A DNA stretch of 64,000 nt from assembly GCF_014131695.1 (NCBI RefSeq), contig NZ_CP036346.1:2604001-2668000 (forward strand), read 5' to 3'. This document shows, piece after piece, positions 17,698 through 29,848 of this stretch (position 1 is its first letter; each line of letters begins with the position of its first letter). The notes beneath the pieces are model-generated. The model saw nothing but the letters and a program-made list of their open reading frames with translations, had not been told where the DNA came from and did not search any database. This stretch comes from Thomasclavelia ramosa DSM 1402 (GTDB lineage: Bacteria; Bacillota_I; Bacilli_A; Erysipelotrichales; Coprobacillaceae). Made by a program: the position numbers and the translations under genes.

Positions 17698-18843
17698 ATG
17701 AAAAACAAACTGATCTTGTTATCAATATTATCTGTGGCATTAGTTTCATCGATTAGAGGCTCAATAATTCCAGGAATGAATTTGTTATATCAAGAATATT
17801 CTGCTTATCCTATGTCTACTGTCTCTTTAATCATCACGATTCCCTCTATAGCTGTTATCCCTACCTCATATTTTTGTAGTAAGTTTGTTGGAACAAAAGT
17901 TTCTTATCGAACTATATTGATTGCGATGAACGCTGCTCTTTTATTTGGTGGGACTGGTCCATTCTTTATTGACGAGCTCTATTCAAGATTATTTTTACGA
18001 CTGCTCTTTGGTATTGGAATCGGAATTGCCATTTCTTTAAATAAATCCATCATTTTAGAATATTACACTGATAATCGTCAAATCAAGTATTTAGGTTATA
18101 CAACGATCATTTCCAGTCTAGGTGCAATCTTCTTCCAAACATTAGTTGGCTATTTAAGCAAGATTTCAACTGACTTTATGTTTCTTGGTTATTTACCTTT
18201 AGTAATAACACTTATTCTATCTTTTTATATTCCTGATATTCCTTTAAAAGCACCATCCAAATCAACTATCAAAAAAGAAAAAAACATCAAACTTCTCACC
18301 ATCAGTATTTTCTTTCTAATCTTAAATATGCTGATGTCATCGATTGGTATTAATTTGTCAACTTTGTTTGCTACGAAATCATTTGCAGACATAGCTGTAA
18401 TAACAGTCCATGCTAATAACATTAATTCTATTTGTTCAATCAGTTCGGGTCTATTATTTAATAAGATATATAATAAATTCAAGAATAATTTCCTCCCCAT
18501 TTCCTTATTTCTTTGCGCTTTATCTTTAGCAATTTACATTTTTGGGAAAAGTTACATCAGCATGTATATTACTTCGGGAATCTTCGGCTTTACCTATAAC
18601 ACCATTATTTTATACATCTTCTTGATTGCAGCGCAGACCGCTAAAGAAAAGGGTAATGCAGCTGTGGGCGGATATATGGGAATAGCTGCTGGAATTGGTG
18701 GCTTTCTTCCCTCATTTCTAGTTTATCTTTGTCAATTATTCTTTAATGAAAGTATTTATTCTGTTTTGTTTATTGCTGTCATGTTTTTAGTTTTTGTCGG
18801 ATTCATCACTATTAAGTTTTTACCTGCAAAAATAAAATCGTAA
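17698..18843 (+). CDS. MFS transporter, CynX/NimT-like
   Basis: A 381-residue transporter with about 12 membrane helices of the major facilitator superfamily. MFS features seen include the RLFLRLLFGIGIGIAI helix near residue 100 and the repeat helices in the C-terminal half (GYMGIAAGIGGFLPSFL). The substrate cannot be read from the sequence; sugar or anion export/import are both possible. The ATG at 17698 puts a lysine pair just ahead of the first helix and follows a GGTGG site; frames beginning at TTG or ATG further upstream would add 10-12 polar residues. It is divergent from RpiR and ends at a perfect palindromic terminator. Confidence 0.8.
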   Translation: MKNKLILLSILSVALVSSIRGSIIPGMNLLYQEYSAYPMSTVSLIITIPSIAVIPTSYFCSKFVGTKVSYRTILIAMNAALLFGGTGPFFIDELYSRLFLRLLFGIGIGIAISLNKSIILEYYTDNRQIKYLGYTTIISSLGAIFFQTLVGYLSKISTDFMFLGYLPLVITLILSFYIPDIPLKAPSKSTIKKEKNIKLLTISIFFLILNMLMSSIGINLSTLFATKSFADIAVITVHANNINSICSISSGLLFNKIYNKFKNNFLPISLFLCALSLAIYIFGKSYISMYITSGIFGFTYNTIILYIFLIAAQTAKEKGNAAVGGYMGIAAGIGGFLPSFLVYLCQLFFNESIYSVLFIAVMFLVFVGFITIKFLPAKIKS

Positions 18844-18864
18844 CATATAATTTTAAACAGGTGC

Positions 18865-18894
18865 AAAAGAAGAATTCCTAGGAATTCTTCTTTT
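18865..18894. terminator. Perfect 30-bp palindromic bidirectional terminator
   Basis: Arms AAAAGAAGAATTCCT and AGGAATTCTTCTTTT are exact complements and provide T-runs in both directions, between the convergent MFS and glycosidase genes. Confidence 0.85.
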
Positions 18895-21800
18895 AATAAA
18901 TATTCTTTCTTTTCTTTATGATTACAAACAGACCTGCCATGATCCCAATTAAAGAGATATAGAGACTCATTAAATTCTCATCCCCCGTATTTGGGACTAC
19001 TGGCTTTTTGTCAACTGGCTTAATCGAGTTAATTGGAGTAACACTGCCCTCTTTCTTTTCAAGAGTATCAATTGCATCATTAATTGCTTTTGCCATAGCA
19101 TCAACTTCAGCTTGCTGTGTAATATTTTTTCCACGAACTACAGCATTTATTGCTGCTTCTACTTTGGAAAAATCTTTATAATCATCCTTGTTTAATTTTT
19201 CAGCAGCTACAATAGCCGCATCAACAGCCTGATAATCAGCATCTAAATAAGTTAGTTCATTTTTTGCTGCTAAAAGTGCCTCGTACAATGCATCGCATTG
19301 TTCTTTAGTAATATTTTCAACATTATAGCCACTAATTGCTGCATCTAATGCTCGACTGAGTTTCGCATAAGAGTCTAGTGTATAGAGCTTTGCATCTAAC
19401 ACCTGAATTTCATTGATTAATTCTTCTAATATTTGAAGTGAATATGTTTTTGTTAATTCTGGATAAGCACAGCTCATTGCATAATGCTGCCAAGAAGCAT
19501 GCTCTTGGTTTCCAACATCTGAAAAATTTCCATTTGGTTGATATGTTTCGGGATAAACACCACCAGGAGTGGAATGATCTAAAATAAAACTAGCTAAATA
19601 ATCTAACTTTTCATTATCGTCTTTTACGCGATTAAACATAATTTCCCATGCTAACCCTTTACCAATAATATGATTTCCACTTTGTTGAGTATCAAAATCA
19701 TAGACAACATCTAACATCTTATAATCATCATAATCTTGACTATCGTATTTTGCATAAATATCATAAGTATTTTGCATGATTTTTTCATCCATTGCATACC
19801 ATTGAGCTGCCATTGGAGCCCAATTGACCCATGACATTCCTTTAATAAACTTCATGTTATTATCAATATCATATAATTCAGCATAAATTTTAACTCCATC
19901 AACTTCAGTTGTTAAATATTCATTGATTCCCTTTGTTAAAGTTGCGGAAGTATCAGCCCATTTAATTGCTGAATCACTATCGCCAAATTCTTTTGCTAAA
20001 GCACTTAGTTCATACAAAGCTTGTGATGCAAATACATTTGTAATTAAATCATAAGATTTCCAATATCTTCCCTCACGTGAATGCTCAAAACTGTCATTTC
20101 TCATTAAATTATATTCGTCACTTATGTATCCTTGATCAATATAATAATTTGCAAATCTTTTAATAATTGGATAGGATTTTTTGATAAACTCTTGATTTTC
20201 TACCGTCTTTTTACATCCATTAACAAATTGAGCCCATGCATGGATCAACATATAATTCCCATCAATTTGAACATGATTGGATAAAGTATGAAGATTGGAT
20301 TTATATGCAACATAGCCTGCCTCTCCAGCTACTGCAGTCCCGTTATATAATGTTGCTAAATTATCCACATTTTTACTTCCATACCAAGTAATTGTATTAT
20401 CACTATTTTGTGGAGCTTTAATTTCTAAATAATAAGATTGCGTTTTATCGACTTGTTCCAACGATAAACTAAATTCTAAATGTACCATTTGCCCACTTGA
20501 AGATAGCTTAGAAATATCAATCGCAGCGTCATCTACTTTGATTGCTTCTGCACCATATCCTTTATATAAAGTTGCAATAGCAATTCCCTCTTCTAAATTA
20601 TTTTTACCTAACAATACATCTACAGCCGTTACATATTGATCTAAAGATGGAATTTCCTGAATCCCAATATTTTTATCTCCAATTGTCATAAGCGGTACTC
20701 GATAATCACCCGAATATAATGGTAGGATATCTAACTCAAAATCAAAATCATGACTATCCCAATTATCACCATTTAAACTATAGGCGCTTGCTTTAAGAGC
20801 AGGGTTATAATTCCATTGTACATAATCATTATTTTCAGCCCATAAAACAAAATAATAATCTTTATCGGCAGCGACTTTAACTTCTTTTCCAAAATCAATT
20901 TGATAATTTTGTACTCCAGCTTTTTCAATTGCTATCTCCCCTGAAGCAATAGCCTTACTATTTAAACTTTCTCTTAATTCACCAATCAAATTACCACCTG
21001 CCACGTTAGCATCAGCAGTAAAAGAAACGGCTTGAATTGCATCACCATTTAATGAAATTTTTTGAGCATATGGTGATTGAGCAATATTAACTTCTGAAAA
21101 TACTTCCGCTGCAATAACATAACCAGTTTGTGACCAAACATTATTTTCCCAGTTCATAGATGCTACAGAACCCGCAAACATTGAAGAACCACAAGCAATA
21201 ACTTGACCGCTGGTTGTTGTAATATGAACATAATATTTTTGTCCTGGTGTCACAGGAATATTTTCTCCAAAATCAACTGTTTGCCAGCCATTACTTGATA
21301 CTGTTTGTGAAATAGTTTTTATTGTTTTTGCCTCATTTCCAGGTTCAGTTGTCAACTTAAAAGTAACAGGAGCACTTCCGGTTAAATAAACTCGAAACGA
21401 ACAGATAGAATCACTATTTGGCACAAATGCAAAAGCAGAATTATTAGTAGTTGCATTAATTAAAAATAAAGCAATCGAATGATCTGTATTTGACATAAAT
21501 GAATTATCTGTTTTTTCATCATCATTTCCGTTTAATTTAAATGCCGGATATGCGCTTTCTGCAAAGCCGCCTAAAACCGGAACATCATAATTATAACCCA
21601 TAATAGCATTATCCGCAGGTTTCCCATCAGCCTTTCCGAACATAGCAATACCATTATTAGATTGTACAAAGAAATGATAAGTTTCTCCTTTTTTTACAGT
21701 AATTGGCTGGTCAAATGTAAATGTCTGCCAGCCACTAGCAGTAACTGTAATCTCTTTACTTATCAACTCTGTTGAAGCATCTGTAATATTTGTTCGCAAA

Positions 21801-22363
21801 CTTCCAGTTAAAACATCATTTCCAGTAGAATTAGTGAAAATAGAAATTGATGTTACTTTATCACTATCTGTTTGAAATGCTACTCCACCACCGTTATTTG
21901 GTCCTTTTAACCCAAATAACGCATGATCAGAAAAAGTCTGTGAGGTATATAAATTTTGTGTCTGTGCTGTTTCTCCCTGGGATAGATAGGAGTTCCCAAA
22001 TTCTTCATCTTCATAATCAGGAACGATATGCTGAGCATAATCTGCCCCTAGTCCTTGTTGATAGCTCAACAAAAAATTTAATACTTGCCTTGATTTTTGA
22101 TAATCACCATAAGCATTTTGTGCCATTACTTGAATCGAACTATCACGAATAAACATTCCCTCATAAGCCCCTGTCAAAGAAGTCGGTGCATAACCCCGAT
22201 TCGTAATTCGATTCGTTAAATTAGCATATGTATTCTTATACATTTCTTTAGCCGCATCGCTTGTCCCTACATGTTCAACTGCAAAAGATGGTGTTCCTAA
22301 TAATGAAATTACCATTCCAGCAGTTAAGACAATAGTCATTATTTTTTTTAACTGTTTCTTCAT
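18893..22363 (-). CDS. Giant surface (alpha/alpha)6-barrel glycosidase-like protein
   Basis: An exported protein of 1,156 aa. The ATG at 22363 gives a signal peptide (about 1-28, cleavage at SFA). Residues about 40-95 (TSLTGAYEGMFIRDSSIQVM) resemble the GD-MWLRDS region of (alpha/alpha)6 families such as GH125; the matching C-terminal half of that barrel appears only after residue about 710 (YMLIHAWAQFVNG, LMRNDSFEHSREG, NQEHASWQHYAMS). Between them lie four jelly-roll-like segments, apparently inserted in the barrel. Two FIVAR-like helical repeats and the anchor VVPNTGDE + TM + KKRKNIY end the protein. Family number is uncertain. The leader carries a RAT and terminator. Confidence 0.65.
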   Translation of the reverse strand: MKKQLKKIMTIVLTAGMVISLLGTPSFAVEHVGTSDAAKEMYKNTYANLTNRITNRGYAPTSLTGAYEGMFIRDSSIQVMAQNAYGDYQKSRQVLNFLLSYQQGLGADYAQHIVPDYEDEEFGNSYLSQGETAQTQNLYTSQTFSDHALFGLKGPNNGGGVAFQTDSDKVTSISIFTNSTGNDVLTGSLRTNITDASTELISKEITVTASGWQTFTFDQPITVKKGETYHFFVQSNNGIAMFGKADGKPADNAIMGYNYDVPVLGGFAESAYPAFKLNGNDDEKTDNSFMSNTDHSIALFLINATTNNSAFAFVPNSDSICSFRVYLTGSAPVTFKLTTEPGNEAKTIKTISQTVSSNGWQTVDFGENIPVTPGQKYYVHITTTSGQVIACGSSMFAGSVASMNWENNVWSQTGYVIAAEVFSEVNIAQSPYAQKISLNGDAIQAVSFTADANVAGGNLIGELRESLNSKAIASGEIAIEKAGVQNYQIDFGKEVKVAADKDYYFVLWAENNDYVQWNYNPALKASAYSLNGDNWDSHDFDFELDILPLYSGDYRVPLMTIGDKNIGIQEIPSLDQYVTAVDVLLGKNNLEEGIAIATLYKGYGAEAIKVDDAAIDISKLSSSGQMVHLEFSLSLEQVDKTQSYYLEIKAPQNSDNTITWYGSKNVDNLATLYNGTAVAGEAGYVAYKSNLHTLSNHVQIDGNYMLIHAWAQFVNGCKKTVENQEFIKKSYPIIKRFANYYIDQGYISDEYNLMRNDSFEHSREGRYWKSYDLITNVFASQALYELSALAKEFGDSDSAIKWADTSATLTKGINEYLTTEVDGVKIYAELYDIDNNMKFIKGMSWVNWAPMAAQWYAMDEKIMQNTYDIYAKYDSQDYDDYKMLDVVYDFDTQQSGNHIIGKGLAWEIMFNRVKDDNEKLDYLASFILDHSTPGGVYPETYQPNGNFSDVGNQEHASWQHYAMSCAYPELTKTYSLQILEELINEIQVLDAKLYTLDSYAKLSRALDAAISGYNVENITKEQCDALYEALLAAKNELTYLDADYQAVDAAIVAAEKLNKDDYKDFSKVEAAINAVVRGKNITQQAEVDAMAKAINDAIDTLEKKEGSVTPINSIKPVDKKPVVPNTGDENLMSLYISLIGIMAGLFVIIKKRKNIY

Positions 22364-22452
22364 CTTCCTCACCTCTCTAATTTGTGTGTTGTTTACTCAA
22401 TGTATATTGTCTACTTTTATTATTCCCTCCTTTTAGAACAGGTATTTTAATC

Positions 22453-22513
22453 AAAAAGACAAGACTAAAAAGTATTACACTTTTTTGGTCTTGCCTACCT
22501 AAAGTAACAACCC
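22453..22513 (-). promoter_or_regulatory. RAT antiterminator element overlapping a leader terminator ((alpha/alpha)6 gene)
   Basis: On the minus strand 22513-22487 reads GGGTTGTTACTTTAGGTAGG then CAAGACC: 27 nt, matching the LicT/BglG RAT ends and core. The terminator arm CAAGACCAAAAAAGT (22493-22479) pairs with ACTTTTTAGTCTTG (22473-22460), followed by TCTTTTTG, so the two structures compete. Confidence 0.87.
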
Positions 22514-22527
22514 ACTAGTATATCTTT

Positions 22528-22556
22528 AATATACTATTATTTATTATCATTTTAAA
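22528..22556 (-). promoter_or_regulatory. Putative promoter ahead of RAT 2
   Basis: On the minus strand TTTAAA and TATATT are separated by 17 bases. The predicted start falls about 8 bases ahead of the RAT. A 7-bp inverted repeat (AGTATAT/ATATACT, 22517-22535) overlaps the -10 region. Confidence 0.45.
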
Positions 22557-22564
22557 TCTGTCTA

Positions 22565-22610
22565 TACAATTTTGGTACAATATTTCATTAAATAGTATAA
22601 TTCTGGTACA
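22565..22610. repeat. Two direct repeats upstream of the RAT 2 promoter
   Basis: TACAATTTTGGTACA (22565-22579) and TATAATTCTGGTACA (22596-22610) match at 13 of 15 positions and are 31 bases apart, about three helical turns. They lie just upstream of the -35 box, as activator sites do. Confidence 0.5.
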
Positions 22611-22628
22611 TTGTTTCACTATCCCACT

Positions 22629-22663
22629 AAAAAGGAAGTGATTTTAGAAACCATTCCCTTTAA
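22629..22663 (-). terminator. Terminator of the EIIC-GH1 operon
   Basis: On the minus strand AAAGGGAATGGTTT pairs with AAATCACTTCCTTT (13 of 14 pairs, including G-U) and is followed by TTAG after a short T-run. Confidence 0.6.
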
Positions 22664-22692
22664 ATAACATAATTTTAAACAAATAAAATAAT

Positions 22693-25532
<2,840 letters not shown>

Positions 25533-25745
25533 TTTATCTCCTCTCTCCTTTTCCAAAAAATATAAGTTTTCATTCCTGCAGTAAACTATTTTCTTATATT
25601 CCTTAGCTATAATTATAAAATGAGTTATTATGGAACTCCATGCTTTTAATTTCTATTTATTTGTGGAAGTTATCAAAAAATAAATATTACATATAAATTA
25701 TAAGGAATCTCATTAAGTATAAAATTTGTATCGTGCTAATTTATC
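25533..25745 (-). promoter_or_regulatory. Leader/promoter region of the EIIC-GH1 operon
   Basis: An AT-rich gap of about 210 bases between the activator gene terminator and the EIIC start. It holds an ATGGA/TCCAT palindrome (about 25640) and several TATAAT-like boxes. I see no RAT or terminator, consistent with activation at the DNA level by the PRD protein rather than antitermination. Confidence 0.4.
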
Positions 25746-25786
25746 TTTGTAAAATAAAAATAACTGCCGATTTAATCCGCAGTTAC
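25746..25786 (-). terminator. Terminator of the PRD activator gene
   Basis: On the minus strand TAACTGC...GCAGTTA encloses GATT/AATC and is followed by TTTTTATTTT. Confidence 0.8.
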
Positions 25787-25827
25787 CCTATCTTCTTATT
25801 AGATAGTTTAGTAAAAACAGCTAGTTA

Positions 25828-27750
25828 TTATCGTTCTAAAACCGTTTCGATTTCTTCAAAAATCGCAATAATTTCTTCATAAGTTTTCTTTCTGATGATC
25901 CTTTTAACATATAAAGGATTTTTAATCATATAAGCTAATTCATGATACAAATTTAATATTTTTGAATTTATCGGTTCTCCTATCAAGGGAACAATTATTA
26001 ATTGAACCCTCTTTTCATTCCATAGAATTGGCTTTGATAAAATACCAATAATTACTTCTGTTTGATTATTTGCACTTATTCCATTTAAAGATAAAATAGA
26101 AATCATATTATCTAATTCATGATTAGCTACCTTATCATTTTCAATTATTTCTTGAATTATATTTTTATCATAATTAGTGCTATTGATTATAAATGATATA
26201 GCTTCTTCCTTAGTATCCGCATTGATTGATGTTAATACCATTCGCTTATCTATATAATCTCTTATCTTAAATACTTCTTGATCACACAGTATTGTTTCAA
26301 TTCTCTTTTTATCATTATCACTAAAAAAATAATTGACTTCAATACTTGGTACAGAAAAATCACGTCTTAGTGGAATACTGGATATTAATAAATTAATATT
26401 TGTAAAATCATAATTATTTAACTCAATATAATCAGCTGTCTTAACCTCATTAATATATTTTCCATACATCTCTTTAATTTGATAAGCCAATGTATGAGCT
26501 GTCCCTCTTCCTAGACCACTTACAACTAAAATATTTTTCTTGTTTTTTATTTGCGTACGCAATAAAGCTAGATTCATATGTAATGCAATATAACCCATCT
26601 CATCTTCACTAAGGCGGTTGCCATGATAATCACTGAATTGATCACAAGCTGTTACTGCCATTTGATAGGCAAAGATATTTTGCTGTTTAATTTTATCAAT
26701 TAGCGGATTATGAAGCACTACATTATACCGCGAACGAACCTCCAAGGGGATTAAATGTAACACTAATTGTGATTTTAATTCTTCATCTTGAGTTAAATCG
26801 ATTCCCCATTTACAGTTAATATTATTAATCATATTATTGACTAACTTATTAACATCAAAATCTTCGATAATGCGATGGATACTTTCATCAAAATGACGAA
26901 TAATTCTTTTTGCTGCTAAATGTATAGAAAGTGATACTATTTCTTGATCTTTCATTTCTATTGTCAATTCATCATTAATTAATTTTGCCAATTCAACAGC
27001 CACTATACTATCAGTCCAGCGAGCTATATCGATAACCATCTTATCAGTTGATTTTAAAAATATTCCTTTTTTAATTCTTTTTAAAGAGATATAAATATCA
27101 ATTATAAAATTTTGAACTGAAACTTCAGACATTGATATTTGATATCTAGTTAATATTCTATCTACAATATCTTCAATCTTCAAAATCAGCTGGAGCTCAT
27201 CATTGTTAAATTGTGTTCCAGGAAACCCTTCTCTTTGATCAATATGTGTAATATAAATCTGTGCGAGGCAGAGTCTTTTATTAAACTCCCTGCCTTCTAC
27301 CCTCATTCCATAATGAGGTTTTTGTAATAATATTAAATCATATTTTTGAAAAGCCTTTCGTACGGATTTAATATTTTGTGATAATACCGACTGAGAGATA
27401 AAAAGCTTTTCACATAGAGCTTCTGCCTTGACCCAACCATTATTCTCAATCAGATATTTTTGAATCCATTCCTCTCTTTCTGTCACACTATAAATTGAAA
27501 AATCGTTAGTATCATTAAAAGAATTACATAAATTTATAAATTCTTCAATATCGTTAATTACCAGCTTAATACCACGAGATGGAGTGACTTCTATATAATT
27601 ATCTGTTGCTTTCATATCACAATTCAAAGATTTTATATCTTTAAGTATGGTTTTTGTACTAACATTATTCATAGCACTTAATGTTTCAGAAGTTACATAT
27701 TCCTCTGTTTCTTTTAAATATTTTAATATTTGGTAGTTTCGCTTATTCAT
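25828..27750 (-). CDS. BglG-family PRD transcription activator (LicR/MtlR type)
   Basis: A 640-residue DNA-binding regulator whose activity is set by PTS phosphorylation. Order: HTH_11 (1-60; NYQILKYLKETEEYVTSETL), a second HTH/Mga domain (about 85-150), PRD1 (about 190-290, with the His of LSIHLAAKR), PRD2 (about 300-400, with ALHMNLALLR), EIIB-like domain (about 405-495; VVSGLGRGTA has Ser/Gly where a phospho-Cys would be) and an EIIA-like C-terminus. Its neighbour downstream is the EIIC-GH1 operon. TATAAT lies only 9 bases ahead of the ATG and no ribosome binding site is visible, so the mRNA may be leaderless. Confidence 0.9.
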   Translation of the reverse strand: MNKRNYQILKYLKETEEYVTSETLSAMNNVSTKTILKDIKSLNCDMKATDNYIEVTPSRGIKLVINDIEEFINLCNSFNDTNDFSIYSVTEREEWIQKYLIENNGWVKAEALCEKLFISQSVLSQNIKSVRKAFQKYDLILLQKPHYGMRVEGREFNKRLCLAQIYITHIDQREGFPGTQFNNDELQLILKIEDIVDRILTRYQISMSEVSVQNFIIDIYISLKRIKKGIFLKSTDKMVIDIARWTDSIVAVELAKLINDELTIEMKDQEIVSLSIHLAAKRIIRHFDESIHRIIEDFDVNKLVNNMINNINCKWGIDLTQDEELKSQLVLHLIPLEVRSRYNVVLHNPLIDKIKQQNIFAYQMAVTACDQFSDYHGNRLSEDEMGYIALHMNLALLRTQIKNKKNILVVSGLGRGTAHTLAYQIKEMYGKYINEVKTADYIELNNYDFTNINLLISSIPLRRDFSVPSIEVNYFFSDNDKKRIETILCDQEVFKIRDYIDKRMVLTSINADTKEEAISFIINSTNYDKNIIQEIIENDKVANHELDNMISILSLNGISANNQTEVIIGILSKPILWNEKRVQLIIVPLIGEPINSKILNLYHELAYMIKNPLYVKRIIRKKTYEEIIAIFEEIETVLER

Positions 27751-28285
27751 AGTAGCATTATTATATCACAACATATACTTTGTCTCTATCAAATTAAACC
27801 AAACATGACCCTCATTTTTTATCACTCTGAATTTCCATAGAAAAACTGTAATCTCTAAAAGAAAATTATTTTTCATTATAGTTTCCTGATAAAATGATAA
27901 TAGTAAATGGTCTTCTTTAAAATATATCATCTATAATTATATTCAATTTACTTTCAATTCTATCAGCAGCTTTTTTAACAATTTGATTTTCATGGTATAG
28001 ATAATTAATAACTAAATTCTGCATATAAAAGATAAAGATTATGATCAGAAAATGTACTGTTTTTTTTACAGTCTTTTGCGCTAATGTAAATTTATTTTAT
28101 CTATGCTTTATAGTATATAAAATATCATATCGTAATTAATGATAATCGATTTATATTTTTTCTACATAGGGATTTACACATTTTTATACAAAATATTTGC
28201 AATGCCATCAACATTGATCCGATAGTTCTTATTTAGCAGTCTCTTAGGCACAATAACTATTCCACTCCGTCTTTTATTAGAAATA
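27751..28285. other. Intergenic region with possible decayed coding fragments
   Basis: The 535-base gap contains TATAAT of the PRD gene at its left end (27760-27765). On the minus strand two coding-like stretches lack proper starts: one ends at 28174 with SGIVIVPKRLLNKNYRINVD and more, and another ends at 27917 with YHENQIVKKAADRIESKLN. Neither has a ribosome binding site. They look like relics of lost genes or unrecognised small ORFs. Confidence 0.3.
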
Positions 28286-28322
28286 CAAAAAAGCGATAAA
28301 CAATTTACATGTTTATCGCTTC
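28286..28322 (-). terminator. Terminator of the five-tRNA operon
   Basis: On the minus strand GAAGCGATAAAC pairs with GTTTATCGCTT and is followed by TTTTTTG. Confidence 0.88.
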
Positions 28323-28335
28323 AACACATTCAATA

Positions 28336-28419
28336 TGGTGCGGGTGACAGGAATCGAACCTGCACGCCGAAGGCGCTAGATCCTAAGTCTAGTGCGTCTG
28401 CCAGTTCCGCCACACCCGC
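28336..28419 (-). tRNA. tRNA-Leu (anticodon TAG), CCA encoded
   Basis: GCGGGTG acceptor stem, long variable arm and anticodon loop ACTTAGGA; last gene of the operon. Confidence 0.95.
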
Positions 28420-28427
28420 ATATTTAA

Positions 28428-28503
<76 letters not shown>

Positions 28504-28515
28504 TTATAACAAAAA

Positions 28516-28591
28516 TGGTGGAGGTTAACGGGCTCGAACCGCTGACCCTCTGCTTGTAAGGCAGATGCTCTCCCAACTGAGCTAAACCTCC
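28516..28591 (-). tRNA. tRNA-Val (anticodon TAC), CCA encoded
   Basis: GGAGGTT acceptor stem, anticodon loop CTTACAA, GGTTCGAGCCC T-arm. Confidence 0.96.
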
Positions 28592-28595
28592 ATAA

Positions 28596-28671
28596 TGGTG
28601 ACCTGTACGGGATTCGAACCCGTGAATGCATGCGTGAAAGGCATGTGAGTTAACCGTTTCTCCAACAGGCC
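28596..28671 (-). tRNA. tRNA-Glu (anticodon TTC), CCA encoded
   Basis: GGCCTGT acceptor stem (one G-U), anticodon loop CTTTCAC, GGTTCGAATCC T-arm. Confidence 0.96.
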
Positions 28672-28672
28672 A

Positions 28673-28748
28673 TGGCGCTTGAAGTAGGACTCGAACCTAC
28701 GACCGATCGGTTAACAGCCGATTGCTCTACCAACTGAGCTATTCAAGC
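28673..28748 (-). tRNA. tRNA-Asn (anticodon GTT), CCA encoded
   Basis: GCTTGAA acceptor stem, anticodon loop CTGTTAA; first gene of the operon Asn-Glu-Val-Thr-Leu. Confidence 0.95.
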
Positions 28749-28764
28749 AACTTAGTGCCCTAAT

Positions 28765-28793
28765 ATAATATCATTATCCCTAGAATGATGCAA
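28765..28793 (-). promoter_or_regulatory. Promoter of the five-tRNA operon
   Basis: On the minus strand TTGCAT and TATTAT are separated by 17 bases; the -10 extends as TATTATATTAGGGC, a string shared with the tRNA-Ile operon promoter. Confidence 0.8.
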
Positions 28794-28850
28794 CCCTTTT
28801 TATGAAAAAAATTTATTTTTTTATCAAAAAAGAAAAAAGTAGTAAAAATT

Positions 28851-29717
28851 CTACTTTTGACTAAGATATTTAGCATACATATTCTCTTCATTCATTTCAT
28901 CAATCGAAATACCTTCCATCTTCATCTCTACCAGACTATCTTTTGTAGTCCTAGTATATTTAAGAACAATTCCAGTTTGTTTATCGACCAACATAGAAAA
29001 AGTGCTATCACTATTATAGAGACTATCATTTATTTTCCCCTCTACTCTATAAGTATCTCGATTAAGATATTTTTCTTCTCCCTTTATTTCATAATTATTA
29101 TAAGCAGTACCTATTTGTCTGAGTGCAATATCTTCAGGTAATAAATATGGTGCTACATCGCCAAACAAATCATTAGCTACTCGACTAATATCCATATTTT
29201 CAACCCTTTCCTCAAGTGTCAAATCTTTATATTTAAATAAGCTATCATCTTTACTTACATCCTCAACTGTCATCATTTGCTTATTGATTAATTCATCTAA
29301 GTTATTATTTAAACTCACTAAATCTCCAACAAAAAAATACATTCTTTCACTATCTCTAAAAGTTACTTGGCTTTCTTCATTTTTTGAAGGAACTAAATAA
29401 ATATATGACTGATATTCTGGAACATTAACTTGAAAAATATACTTGCTTTCACTTTTTTGTCCTTGATAGCTTAACGTTGAAAGCATTGTTCCACTAATTA
29501 AATTATAATGATCCACACTATTAGCCATCAACATTAATAAATCATGCTTACCCTGATCATTATTCGCAAATATTTTATCGTTTTTATCAATTTCTCTTTT
29601 GCCATTTAGTTCTGCAATATTAATCGTTGTATCTCCTACTTCCTTTGTTACCTCTTCCCTACAGCCACTAATAACAAACATCATTGCCATCAATACTAGC
29701 ACATATTTAGTCTTCAT
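28851..29717 (-). CDS. Uncharacterised lipoprotein (about 288 aa)
   Basis: A probable membrane-anchored lipoprotein: basic start, hydrophobic stretch YVLVLMAMMFVISGC with lipobox ISGC (Cys near residue 19), then a polar mature part. The C-terminal half (NRDTYRVEGKINDS, FSMLVDKQTGIVLKY) has the alternating strand pattern of LolA/outer-membrane lipoprotein-sorting-like folds seen in Gram-positive sigma-regulator proteins, but I cannot assign a family. Start: the ATG at 29717 is nine bases after AAAGGA; another ATG two codons upstream (29723) is possible. Its gene is divergent from the radical-SAM gene. Confidence 0.75.
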   Translation of the reverse strand: MKTKYVLVLMAMMFVISGCREEVTKEVGDTTINIAELNGKREIDKNDKIFANNDQGKHDLLMLMANSVDHYNLISGTMLSTLSYQGQKSESKYIFQVNVPEYQSYIYLVPSKNEESQVTFRDSERMYFFVGDLVSLNNNLDELINKQMMTVEDVSKDDSLFKYKDLTLEERVENMDISRVANDLFGDVAPYLLPEDIALRQIGTAYNNYEIKGEEKYLNRDTYRVEGKINDSLYNSDSTFSMLVDKQTGIVLKYTRTTKDSLVEMKMEGISIDEMNEENMYAKYLSQK

Positions 29718-29848
29718 CACCATTCATCCTTTTTATTTTTATTTAATCATAACAATTATTAGAATTATGTAGAATTAATATTCCCAACAACGATTCTTTA
29801 CATACATATTTCAAGCAATATGTTATGATTAAATCAGAAGGTGATAAA

